Assembly: GCA_934045905.1 (NCBI GenBank)
Contig: OW203763.1
Coordinates: 43,305,172 to 43,369,171 of the forward strand
Origin: Leuctra nigra
Taxonomy: Eukaryota > Arthropoda > Insecta > Plecoptera > Leuctridae
Direction: 5' to 3'
DNA: 64,000 nt
Of the stretch, positions 33,606 through 44,750 are shown in pieces (positions within the stretch are counted from its first letter, which is position 1; every line of letters starts with the position of its first letter). The notes beneath the pieces were generated by a model. That model did no database searches and was not told the origin of the DNA. It worked only from the letters and a program-made list of their open reading frames with translations. A program made the position numbers and the translations under genes.

Positions 33606-36600
33606 ACGGACAACGTGCACCCCAGTGCAGAGCTGCCATGATCGTACAACGTCCTCCTACAGTCAACATGACCTCGGTATGACATCATCACCACCCTCTG
33701 TACGGGCCACAACGTGCACCCTAGTGCAGAGCTGCCATGCCATACGAGCGACGCCCCCAACAGTCAACATGACCTCGATGTGACATCATCACCACCCTCT
33801 GTACGGGCCACAACGTGCACCCTAGTGCAGAGCTGCCATGATCGTACAAAGTCCTCCTACAGTCAACATGACCTCGGTATGACATCATCACCACCCTCTG
33901 TACGGGCCACAACGTGCACCCTAGTGCAGAGCTGTCATGCTCGTACAACGTCCTCCTACAGTCAACATGACCTCGATATGACATCATCACCACCCTCCGT
34001 ACGGGCCACAACGTGCACCCTAGTGCAGAGCTGCCATGATCGTACAACGTCCTCCTACAGTCAACATGACCTCGGTATGACATAATCACCACCCTCTGTA
34101 CGGGCCACAACGTGCACCCTAGTGCAGAGCTGTCATGATCGTACAACGTCCTCCTACAGTAAACATGACCTCGATATGACATCATCACCACCCTCTGTAC
34201 GGGCCACAACGTGCACCCCAGTGCAGAGCTGTCATGCTCGTACAACGTCCTCCTACTGTCAACATGACCTCGATATGAAATCATCACCACCCTCTGTACG
34301 GGCCACAACGTGCACCCTAGTGCAGAGCTGTCATGATCGTACAACGTCCTCCTACAGTCAACATGACCTCGATATGAAATCATCACCACCCTCTGTACGG
34401 GCCACAACGTGCACCCTAGTGCAGAGCTGTCATGCTCGTACAACGTCCTCCTACTGTCAACATGACCTCGATATGAAATCATCACCACCCTCTGTACGGG
34501 CCACAACGTGCACCCTAGTGCAGAGCTGTCATGATCGTACAACGTCCTCCAACTGTCAACATGACCTCGATATGACATCATCACCACCCTCTGTACGGGC
34601 CACAACGTGCACCCTAGTGCAGAGCTGTCATGATCGTACAACGTCCTCCTACTGTCAACATGAACTCGATATGAAATCATCACCACCCTCTGTACGGGCC
34701 ACAACGTGCACCCTAGTGCAGAGCTGTCATGGTCGTACAACGTCCTCCTACTGTCAACATGACCTCGATATGACATCATCACCACCCTCTGTACGGGCCA
34801 CAACGTGCACCCTAGTGCAGAGCTGTCATGCTCGTACAACGTCCGCCTACTGTCAACATGACCTCGATATGACATCATCACCACCCTCTGTACGGGCCAC
34901 AACGTGCACCCTAGTGCAGAGCTGTCATGATCGTACAACGTCCTCCTACTGTCAACATGACCTCGATATGACATCATAACCACCCTCTGTACGGGCCACA
35001 ACGTGCACCCTAGTGCAGAGCTGTCATGATCGTACAACGTCCTCCTACTGTCAACATGACCTCGATATGAAATCATCACCACCCTCTGTACGGGCCACAA
35101 CGTGCACCCTAGTGCAGAGCTGTCATGATCGTACAACGTCCTCCTACAGTCAACATGACCTCGATATGAAATCATCACCACCCTCTGTACGGGCCACAAC
35201 GTGCACCCTAGTGCAGAGCTGTCATGGTCGTACAACGTCCTCCTACTGTCAACATGACCTCGATATGACATCATCACCACCCTCTGTACGGGCCACAACG
35301 TGCACCCTAGTGCAGAGCTGTCATGCTCGTACAACGTCCTAATACAGTGAACATGACCTCGATATGACATCATCACCACCCTCTGTACGGGCCACAACGT
35401 GCACCCTAGTGCAGAGCTGTCATGATCGTACAACGTCCTCCAACAGTCAACATGACCTCGATATGACATCATCAACACCCTCTGTACGGGCCACAACGTG
35501 CACCCCAGTGCAGAGCTGTCATGATCGTACAACGTCCTCCAACAGTCAACATGACCTCGATATGACATCATCAACACCCTCTGTACGGGCCACAACGTGC
35601 ACCCCAGTGCAGAGCTGCCATGATCGTACAACGTCCTCCAACAGTCAACATGACCTCGGTATGACATCATCACCACCCTCTGTACGGGCCACAACGTGCA
35701 CCCTAGTGCAGAGCTGTCATGATCGTACAACGTCCTCCTACTGTCAACATGAACTCGATATGAAATCATCACCACCCTCTGTACGGGCCACAACGTGCAC
35801 CCTAGTGCAGAGCTGTCATGGTCGTACAACGTCCTCCTACTGTCAACATGACCTCGATATGACATCATCACCACCCTCTGTACGGGCCACAACGTGCACC
35901 CTAGTGCAGAGCTGTCATGCTCGTACAACGTCCGCCTACTGTCAACATGACCTCGATATGACATCATCACCACCCTCTGTACGGGCCACAACGTGCACCC
36001 TAGTGCAGAGCTGTCATGATCGTACAACGTCCTCCTACTGTCAACATGACCTCGATATGACATCATAACCACCCTCTGTACGGGCCACAACGTGCACCCT
36101 AGTGCAGAGCTGTCATGATCGTACAACGTCCTCCTACTGTCAACATGACCTCGATATGAAATCATCACCACCCTCTGTACGGGCCACAACGTGCACCCTA
36201 GTGCAGAGCTGTCATGATCGTACAACGTCCTCCTACAGTCAACATGACCTCGATATGAAATCATCACCACCCTCTGTACGGGCCACAACGTGCACCCTAG
36301 TGCAGAGCTGTCATGGTCGTACAACGTCCTCCTACTGTCAACATGACCTCGATATGACATCATCACCACCCTCTGTACGGGCCACAACGTGCACCCTAGT
36401 GCAGAGCTGTCATGCTCGTACAACGTCCTAATACAGTCAACATGACCTCGATATGACATCATCACCACCCTCTGTACGGGCCACAACGTGCACCCTAGTG
36501 CAGAGCTGTCATGATCGTACAACGTCCTCCAACAGTCAACATGACCTCGATATGACATCATCAACACCCTCTGTACGGGCCACAACGTGCACCCCAGTGC

Positions 36601-37245
36601 AGAGCTGTCATGATCGTACAACGTCCTCCAACAGTCAACATGACCTCGATATGACATCATCAACACCCTCTGTACGGGCCACAACGTGCACCCCAGTGCA
36701 GAGCTGCCATGATCGTACAACGTCCTCCTACAGTCAACATGACCTCGATATGACATCATCACCACCCTCTGTACGGGCCACAACGTGCACCCTAGTGCAG
36801 AGCTGTCATGGTCGTACAACGTCCTCCAACAGTCAACATGACCTCGATATGACATCATCACCACCCTCTGTACGGGCCACAACGTGCACCCCTTTGCAGA
36901 GCTGCCATGATCGTACAACGTCCTCCTACAGTCAACATGACCTCGATATGACATCATCACCACCCTCTGTACGGGCCACAACGTGCACCCTAGTGCAGAG
37001 CTGTCATGATCGTACAACGTCCCTTCTACTGTCAACATGACCTCGATATGAAATCATCACCACCCTCTGTACGGGCCACAACGTGCATCCTAGTGCAGAG
37101 CTGTCATGATCGTACAACGTCCTCCTACTGTCAACATGACCTCGATATGAAATCATCACCACCCTCTGTACGGGCCACAACGTGCACCCTAGTGCAGAGC
37201 TGTCATGATCGTACAACGTCCTCCTACAGTCAACATGACCTCTTT
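33606..37245. repeat. 99-bp satellite array, ~37 units, with 11-mer higher-order repeat
   Basis: The unit starts CAACGTGCACCCTAGTGCAG and ends CCCTCTGTACGGGCCA. Because 99 is a multiple of three and one minus-strand frame avoids stops, a continuous 1,105-codon frame exists (37038-33721) with a 33-residue repeat (LYDHDSSALGCTLWP..QRVVMMSYRGHVD). Unit-specific variants recur at exactly 1,089 bp (11 units): GAACTC at 34662/35751, TAACC at 34977/36066, CCTAATACAG at 35338/36427, CAACACCC at 35473/36562. So ~34640-35630 and ~35729-36719 are duplicates. No codon-level evidence of a real protein. Confidence 0.92.
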
Positions 37246-37400
37246 TGCACTTTACACTGTGACTTTTTTTACTTCATCACTACCCTCTGTACACGCGACA
37301 ACGTGGACTCCAGTCTGCAGAGCTGCCACGATAGTATAACGCCCTCTTACTCTCAACATACCTTGTTTTGAAATCACCACCCTCTGTACAGGCGACAATA
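37246..37400. repeat. Diverged edge units of the 99-bp satellite
   Basis: CCCTCTGTACACGCGACAACG and GCAGAGCTGCCACGATAGTA retain the satellite order with many changes, as expected for array edges. Confidence 0.75.
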
Positions 37401-37404
37401 TCAA

Positions 37405-37434
37405 TATCATCATCATCATCATCATCATCATCAA
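37405..37434. repeat. (ATC)n microsatellite
   Basis: About nine ATC units beside the satellite edge. Confidence 0.9.
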
Positions 37435-37542
37435 CTTTTCCAGAGATTTCAGACATTTCACACTGTTATAATATGTAGGTTGGGGGGGGGGGGACAATAC
37501 ATAGGGTGGGGTCAATAATTCGGTGTATCTGTATTTTTTATA

Positions 37543-38243
37543 TCTAGGAAAACGCTGTGTTACTCGTTGATGAGCGAGCACCGACACGCGCAAAATCGCC
37601 AATCGATCACTATCCAAATTCAATCAAAGATAATTATGCATCATATCTGATTTTGTTAGTTTTGTTGAGATAATTGTAGCCTTTATGTCTGGTTAGACAA
37701 TTTGTGTATGTTCAAAATGTATTTATTTTCTACTCCCGGACCCAAATGTTTTTTGGAAACAGGGCTTGAAATTATAAAATCTGATTTTCATCGCAACTTT
37801 TCAGAAACGTTCTGGAAACATTGGAAAACAGATCAATGTTTACCATGAATTTACCAAGTCTGTAAATTCTTGACCGATTGGGCTGGAAATGTGTAAAATA
37901 TGAGATGTAACATGTGCTATCTAGTCGAAACGCTGCTTCTTACATAACTGTGAAACACGATACATATGCAAAAAAAATATAATACCAATGTAGGTATACA
38001 AATAAATAATAAATAATTTATATTATATTATTAATATAAATAGAATTGCAGTATAATTCACACAAACAACAAGAATATGTTTTTCATTGAAACTGAGAAT
38101 AGCCATCTATTCCCTTTACTTTAGTACATAAAACAATCCAGAAAGCAGTGGAATTTCCCGATACCATCAATTACCATCAATCAATTAATAATTTGCACAA
38201 TTGTCCAAAAGTGCAGAATGGAGTCGTTCGCTACGCTCGCTCA
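37543..38243 (-). mobile_element. Dispersed ~1.1-kb element, copy D (shortened)
   Basis: CTAGGAAAACGCTGTGTTAC..GATGAGCGAGCACCGACACG at the left and GTCGTTCGCTACGCTCGCTC at the right, with shared interior phrases (TTGACCGATTGGGCTGGAAA). It is ~400 bp shorter than copy A. Confidence 0.75.
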
Positions 38244-38329
38244 ACAAACAGTGCAAAACTTAACCACTTTCACAAAATGAAACATGACGTGATAATCATT
38301 CAACACTTATAAATTAAAACATTGGTTGG

Positions 38330-38945
38330 TCAGCGAGGGGGGGGGGGGGGGGGGGGTGTTGCATAGGCCAGTACGTGTCTGGGCGACCCCGGAATAATGA
38401 CATTTCTTGATACTTGGGGTTTTGAATTTCTGATAAATTAAATTGCAAGATTTTACCATTTTTAAAATACTGATTTTCAATGCGGTGGGTGGACATGGTT
38501 TAAAGAATAAGTGTATGCATGGAATCATCATTGTTTCCCAGCATTTGCGGCTCTTTCAGTCGGTAAGGCAGTGTGGTCGCATAGGCGCCGGAAGGGGAGG
38601 GGGGATGAAACGGGAGGGGGGGGGGTCGTGTCCTCCCATCTCCCCCCGACGTGCGGAGAAAATACAAGTTTTTTAGTTGAAATTTGTTTTAAAAAAACCG
38701 TACAAAAAGATATTTCAAAGTGTACAAAACTTCCAAAAATGTATCTGCGGGGCAAGAAGAGGGTATGCCCCACACCCGAAAGTGTTACATTTTAAAATAA
38801 GTTCATGTTTCAAAAAAATAATATCTCAAATCGTACCAAAATTGATTTCGAAGTGTCATAAAATCAGAAAACACCCTGCAGTTTAGAATGGGGGGCGCAC
38901 CCCACAGCCTCCTTGCCCCCCCCCCCCCCCCCCCAACAGATTCCT
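38330..38945. repeat. G/C-tract repeat family block
   Basis: G runs at ~38337-38356 and ~38600-38628 and a C run at ~38917-38934, with TCTGCGGGGCAAG and CACCCTGCAGTTT palindrome remnants and a GGCGCCGGAAGGGG edge. The overlapping short frames here are artefacts of low-complexity sequence. Confidence 0.6.
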
Positions 38946-39177
38946 GCCGACGCTTATGGTGTGTGTGGGTGCACGAGCACTGGCTGGGTGCACGAGCACC
39001 GGCTGGGTGCAAATGCACCGTACAGAACTTCGTAGCAAATTATCACGTGACTTGAACTCCCCGTGTCGACTGGGAGGCGGGATTACACTAGTAGCATTCA
39101 CACAAAATGATCTCATAATAGGTTTTCAAATAATCACAGGATCCTGTGCAATACCTACACACGTGATCGCTTAGATC

Positions 39178-39654
39178 TAGGGTTGGGCGAACCGGTTCGA
39201 AAACCGAACCAAACCGGCTTCAGATGCGAACCTTTAAATGAAATATCGGAACCGAACCTCCCTCGCTGCGCCAATGTGACATTTCCCGCAAACACTTCGT
39301 TCCAGTGTCTTGTTGGTGTTCTAGATTGAAATCTGTGTGACAAAGAAGCCAAAGAAGAAACAGAGCAAATTGTTACAGTTCATTAACAATTTTATTTAAT
39401 TTTACTCATCTTACCTTTTCTGCGTGCATAAATTCAATGACGTGAATTAATTTTATCAAAAGAAAAATGCACTAAAAATATGGTTATACCTAATTGAATT
39501 AAGTTTGCTTATCTCGTGAAGCAAAATTTTAAGTAAAAACTATGCCAAACAATTTTGATGTTATTTTTTTTGTAAATGATAAAGCCACTGCAGGTAAAAA
39601 TGACCAAATGTTCGGTTCGGTTCGGTCAAATATTTAAAGTTCGGTTCAACCCTA
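39178..39654. mobile_element. 477-bp hAT MITE with GGTTCG subterminal repeats
   Basis: TAGGGTTGGGCGAACC at the left, GGTTCAACCCTA at the right. The flanks CTTAGATC / CTTAGATT match at 7 of 8 positions. Subterminal regions are rich in AACCG/CGGTT repeats, which are candidate transposase-binding sites. No ORF. Confidence 0.85.
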
Positions 39655-39662
39655 CTTAGATT

Positions 39663-40375
39663 ACATTAGTGTATGTGTTGTGCATAATTTCAGATCGATT
39701 GGTTGAACGGTTCGACCTGGGCAAAAGCACAAATAAACAACAAGCAGAGTAAGTTGGAGTAAGTGCCATAAGAGTACCATAACAATTATTACGGTTATTA
39801 GAACAACACCTTTCTTACCGCTAGTGTAATTGAATTGTATTCTTCTTACCTGTTATAACCGTCTACTCGTGTAATACGTGCTTCTCCTGCACGCGCCGCC
39901 CGTTAGTCATAGCAGACATAATATAACCTTGAGAGATTCCGAGTTGCGAGTTTCCCAAGACAGCAGCTCGGCAACCAACCCTATCGGACTCAATGAGACC
40001 AAAGCAGCGTTGGTTTACTTTCAAGTGTCCGTTCAAAAACCTTCAGACAACTAGCAGAGCGAGCGTTACTACGTAACGTACGGGACATTTTTGACACTTT
40101 TTTTCGGGATATTTAAAATATTTTATTTTTCTTTCACGTTTTTCGTTTCGGCTCTTTCCAAGGTCTGTGCAAACGCATATCAATTCGCATGCAATACCGA
40201 TGCTCGCTTATCATCATTCAAAATTTGAATGTTATCAGACATACTGTTAATTTTCATTTTTCAACCAATCAAGGAGCTCCAACACACGTAAAGTTCCCGC
40301 TGGTTATTCAGAATTTAGTCTGTGTATACCATGGACTTTATTTTCGCAATTGATAATCTAATCTCATCGACGAAG
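39663..40375. other. No gene seen
   Basis: Mixed composition. The 39890-40060 stretch is GC-richer but has no frame or repeat that I recognise. Confidence 0.4.
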
Positions 40376-40830
40376 CAAGTTGGCTCAGGCTTTGGATTCG
40401 CTCTTCGGATATCCCAGGTTAGATCCCGCGACAGACCTTGGCGGCAGTAGGGGGGGGGGGGGGGGGGGGGGGGAGCATTGGGACGCCACGTTTTGATGTA
40501 GACATTTTCAGTGCATATGTCTATAGACCTGAATTTCACAAAAAATGATACATTCTGATAAATTTCGTAGTCAAAAAAATATATTTACGGGGCGGGGCGG
40601 TAGAGATAGTTGTGTACGTTCTTTTAGGGGGGAGGGTTGCAGAAAGTGTGATACAATGTGACAGGGGGGAGTCAACATGAACCATTTCGAGCTTGTTCTT
40701 TATTCACAGCCCCCTTCCTGACCCGGCTTCCCTCAGTCTGGAGACAAATCCTGTGAAGGTCCCCTAATAAGACACGACCGCCTCTACCACGGTTAATTCG
40801 CTTCTATCATAATCATTGCTATGAGCCAAG
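40376..40830 (+). mobile_element. SINE, plus strand, interrupted by a G-tract block
   Basis: Head: GTTGGCTCAGGCTTTGG (A box) and CCCAGGTTAGATCCC (B box) at 40378-40427. Body: CCCTCAGTCTGGAGACAAAT and ACACGACCGCCTC (~40730-40785), as in the SINE at 4857-5148. The 40450-40700 gap holds a G run of about 24 and G-rich sequence, an insertion or expansion. Confidence 0.7.
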
Positions 40831-41017
40831 TGCATAACAAAGCGCATAGTCCAGCTAGAGTCCGGGTGAAGAGTCGAGTGTGTTTGTTGTCTTTTGTGCT
40901 GGGAAACGAGAGTCCACTCACTGACTTGATTCCTGGATCCGAACCAGAGAGCTCGCCAAATATCAAGTTGGCTCAAATCAAGACGGACAATGTTATTCAG
41001 AAACCAACAAGACAGAA

Positions 41018-41085
41018 GTTGGCTCAGGCTGCAACGCGCTGGACTCTCAATACAGAGTCCCTGGTCGATTCCAAGAGCCAGACAT
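41018..41085 (+). mobile_element. SINE head, same family
   Basis: TTGGCTCAGGCTGCAACGC (A box) and CCTGGTCGATTCC (B box) at tRNA spacing. G-rich sequence follows directly (41105-41200), without a SINE body. Confidence 0.65.
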
Positions 41086-41374
41086 TTTCCCTAAACTACA
41101 CTAGGGTGGGGGGTGGGGGGGGGATGCGCCCGTAATTACGTAGGTGGGGGTGCGCAAATTGTGACTAAGTGTGACAGGGGAAGGGGGAAGGGAGGGGGAT
41201 GTAAGGATGTGTCACACTTCCCAAACTCACTTTCCATAATTTACGAAAACATTTTGTGATTTTTAAGTTAAAAAATTGGTTTTTTCGTCTGTTGATTCGA
41301 AAACTGGAAAATAAAAATGTAATGTGCTAATAAATCGAAATTGTGGATTAAATTCAATTTTTAATGGGGTGGGG

Positions 41375-42505
41375 GAGGCGATGTGACCTGGTGGCGGAAC
41401 TGTGGGGGAGGCAATGTGACTTAGTGGCGGAACTGTGGGGGGAAGCGATGTGAGCCGTGGCGGAACTGTGGGGGAGGCGATGTGACTTAGTGGTGGAACT
41501 GTGGGGGAGCCAATTGGACCCAGTGGTGGAACTGTGGGGGAGGCGATGTGACTTAGTGGCGGAACTGTGGGGGAGGCAATTGGACCCAGTTGTAGAACTG
41601 TGGGGGAGGCGATGTGACTTAGTGGCGGAACTGTGGGGGAGGCAATTGGACCCAGTGGTGGAACTGTGGGGGAGGCGATGTGACCCAGTGGTGGAACTGT
41701 GGGGGAGGCGATGTGACTTAGTGGCGGAACTGTGGGGGAGGCGATGTGACCCAGTGGCGGAACTGTGGTGGAGGCAATTGGACCCAGTGGTGGAACTGTG
41801 GGGGAGGCGATGTGACTTAGTGGCGGAACTGTGGGGGAGGCGATGTGATCCAGTGGTGGAACTGTGGGGGAGGCAATTGGACCCAGTGGTGGAACTGTGG
41901 GGGAGGCAATTGGACCCAGTGGTGGAACTGTGGGGGAGGCAATTGGACCCAGTGGTGGAACTGTTGGGAAGGCGATGTGACTTAGTGGCGGAACTGTGGG
42001 GGAGGCAATTGGACCCAGTTGTAGAACTGTGGGGGAGGCGATGTGACTTAGTGGCGGAACTGTGGGGGAGGCAATTGGACCCAGTTGTAGAACTGTAGGG
42101 GAGGCGATGTGACTTAGTGGCGGAACTGTGGGGGAGGCAATTGGACCCAGTGGTGGAACTGTGGGGGAGGCGATGTGACCCAGTGGTGGAACTGTGGGGG
42201 AGGCGATGTGACTTAGTGGTGGAACTGTTGGGGAGGCGATGTGACTTAGTGGTGGAACTGTGGGGAAGGCGATGTGACTCAGTGGCGGAACTGTGGGGGA
42301 GGCGATGTGACCCAGTGGTGGAACTGTGGGGGAGGCAATTGGACTTAGTGGTGGAACTGTTGGGGAGGCGATGTGACTTAGTGGTGGAACTGTGGGGAAG
42401 GCGATGTGACTCAGTGGCGGAACTGTGGGGGAGGCGATGTGACCCAGTGGTGGAACTGTGGGGGAGGCAATTGGACTCAGTGGCGGAACTGTGGGGGAGG
42501 CGATG
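41375..42505. repeat. 33-bp minisatellite, ~34 units
   Basis: The unit reads GGCGGAACTGTGGGGGAGG then CGATGTGACTTAGT. Two unit classes (CGATGTGAC and CAATTGGAC) and CTTAGT/CCCAGT variants alternate. On the minus strand one frame reads an 11-residue repeat IASPTVPPLSH for 415 codons; another reads LPHSSTTGSHR for 432 codons. Plus-strand frames are also open. Openness comes from the 33-bp period and G-richness, so none can be called coding. Confidence 0.95.
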
Positions 42506-42524
42506 GTCACTCACTTGCATCCCC

Positions 42525-42600
42525 AGGGGTTGTCGCACTGTTCTGCAGGTACAAATCAGTGACAACGGATGTATGATCATGATGAATGTCTTGGCGGATG
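42525..42600 (-). mobile_element. SINE 3'-body fragment
   Basis: GTCGCACTGTTCTGCAG and GACAACGGATGTATGATCATGATGA match the 3' body of the SINE at 4857-5148. It abuts the minisatellite and a G tract. Confidence 0.65.
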
Positions 42601-43029
42601 ATGGGGGGGGGGGAGGGGGGGGGTCATCATATGTGTGCTGGGAGCAAAGCACTGACTAGGAGGTTACAAGCGATTGTTTTCGTTCTGAACATCATCTGTA
42701 ATGCAATGCCACCTAGCATGTTTCACAGCTGTTCCGCCCATGAGAACAAAAAGATTCAATTCGTTTGTTTTATATTGATTTGAGACTAGTGCTTGCCCTT
42801 TTTTATTGTAAATGTATTGTCAACAAAAATATACCAAGCGATTGGTATCAAATCAACCTCCAAGATTCAGAAATGAGACAATTTGTATTCAATTTGGGAA
42901 AAGGAAAACAAAAAAAATCTAATATTTTCGTGTCTTTTCCATAATGTTTGGTTTGTCTTTGTAGTATTCTATGTGAACACTGCCCCCCCCCCCCCCCCCC
43001 CCTTATCCTATGTAACACACTTGGACGCC

Positions 43030-43345
43030 CTTGATGGTGAATGGAGATGATGGACGGTGGGAGGGAGGCGGTCGTGGCCTATTAGTATATAGAACCTCCC
43101 CAGCATTTGTCTCTCGACTGAATTCAGGACACTGTCAAGTGAAAGCAGTGAGCTGAGTGCTCTCTCATTGGCTGAGAGCTGTCACGTGACCCTACTCGCC
43201 TCCCTGCTATTCGGTCGGGATAAAAAGCGGGGAGTAACTGGACAGTGTTTGAGGGAAATCTCGAAAATACTTCGGTCTAGTCGGATGGATGGTTGAGGGA
43301 ATTGAATCCCGGATCTCCGAAGTAAGAACCCAGAGCGTCATTGCC
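43030..43345 (-). mobile_element. SINE, minus strand, split by a 129-bp insertion
   Basis: The body GGAGGCGGTCGTGGCCTATT and the head (minus strand: A box GGCTCAGGCAATGACGC, B box GGGATTCAATTCC near 43310-43292) match the other copies. The SINE phrase CGACTGA|GGGAAA is interrupted at 43122-43250. Confidence 0.8.
43122..43250. mobile_element. 129-bp MITE in the SINE, with promoter-like motifs
   Basis: The ends AGGACACTGTC and GGACAGTGTTT are an imperfect inverted pair (shared core ACACTGTC). Inside lie an inverted CCAAT box (ATTGG, ~43170), a CACGTG site (~43183) and a GGGATAAAAAGCGGG stretch (~43218), in the order of a small promoter. Confidence 0.6.
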
Positions 43346-43379
43346 TGAGCCAATCTCAAAGTGTTTTTTTCACACTTTT

Positions 43380-44750
43380 ATAATGATGTAATCAAGTTCT
43401 ATCAATTGGCATTTGACTGATGTCAATAAATACAGTTTTATTGAAGTATTCGTTAACACAATGGCTCATGTTACCCCTACAGATATGATGATGATTGAAG
43501 AATTACTGGTTTCGGATCAACAAAATTACAAATAAATTTTAATATGCGCAAAATGATCTAGTTGTCGACGCGTCCTTAGTTTATGAGCTAACTTCAGGAA
43601 TAGATGAAATGGACTTCCTCCCCTCTACCTCTGAGGCACAGATATTTACATCACAGTGCACTGGCATTGATTTCCCGTGAGCTTCCTATTGGAACTTCTG
43701 GAAGTTGAGATTATATTAATTCGCCGTGTTTCGATGAAATGCGTTGTAGTTTGTCACTGCATTGTTGACGGACTCCAACTCGCTATTCTTAGAAATCTGT
43801 CTGCTGTCGATAGCTCGCGCGTGTACCTGATGAAGGTCACACAATGGTTAGCACTTGATATCTTTGTCACTCACTGGACTCACTGGGGTTTCACACTAAT
43901 GTTAAGAACTGATACTTATTTCACGTTATCACTAAACGCACTCATTTTAGAATGATTGAATGATTGATTTTCTGTTGCAATTAGTGGTGGGTTCAGCTCT
44001 TTTTTACTTTAACGGGGGCTATTTGGTATTTCAGAATAATCGTGCGTTTTGGTTGAAAATTGAAGTTGGTTGAAGTTAGTTATTCATGAATCTGATGGTT
44101 CTTGTACTCAGGAATAGTCTAGCTTTGACCAAACCAATGAGCTATGTTGCCTATATCACTATTTCAATTGCCTCCGTATTACGCGAGCGTCTTAGAAAAA
44201 TGCGTTTTAATACTTTTTACGTCACAAATGAAATCGATACGTATGTTAATGCGTTTGATTTATGTGTATCTTGAATACTGATTTAAACTGCAATATTTTG
44301 TTTTGAGAACAGTTTGCAGCATAAAATATTATAATACTTTATTTCAGCTAAATATTCACCGAAATTCATAAATAAAAAAATTAATCATAACTATTTTCAA
44401 TTTGATATTCATCAGTGAAGTCAAAAGTATCAAAATCGAATCTCCCTAAGAAGGTAATTGTAAATATTACAAATTATGGTGAAATCATTGCTTCATCATG
44501 CATCATCCCATTCCCCCTCTGCATCCCATCCGCCTCTGCATCCCATTCTCCCTCTGCCGCATACACTCGGCTCTACTCGGCTCGGTTCGACTCAGCTCGT
44601 GTTGCTTGACACTGCAGCGTTGCCACATCTAGTTTCCATTCACCATAGGAATGTCGGGACATTCTGTTTGGTCAGTAATATGCCACTAATGGTGGGTTAT
44701 TTTAAACACGAGTTATGAGTTCAAAACATGACATTTTCAAATTATAATAG
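43380..44750. other. No gene recognised
   Basis: AT-rich in parts. A C-rich short repeat (CATCCCATTCCCCCTCTG type) and a TCGGCTC-rich patch lie near 44500-44610. Open frames at 43677-43955 and 44086-44274 show no domain. Confidence 0.4.

Noticed and set aside
33721..37038. 1,105-codon open frame on the minus strand as a real protein gene
   Set aside because: It is entirely the 99-bp satellite read in its stop-free frame. No start context, introns or non-repeat domain.
33606..37245. CRISPR-like array
   Set aside because: Units are contiguous with no unique spacers, in a eukaryotic, intron-bearing context.
41263..42652. 415- and 432-codon minus-strand frames as proline-rich proteins
   Set aside because: Both cover the same 33-bp minisatellite in different frames. 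Openness in several frames is a property of the repeat.
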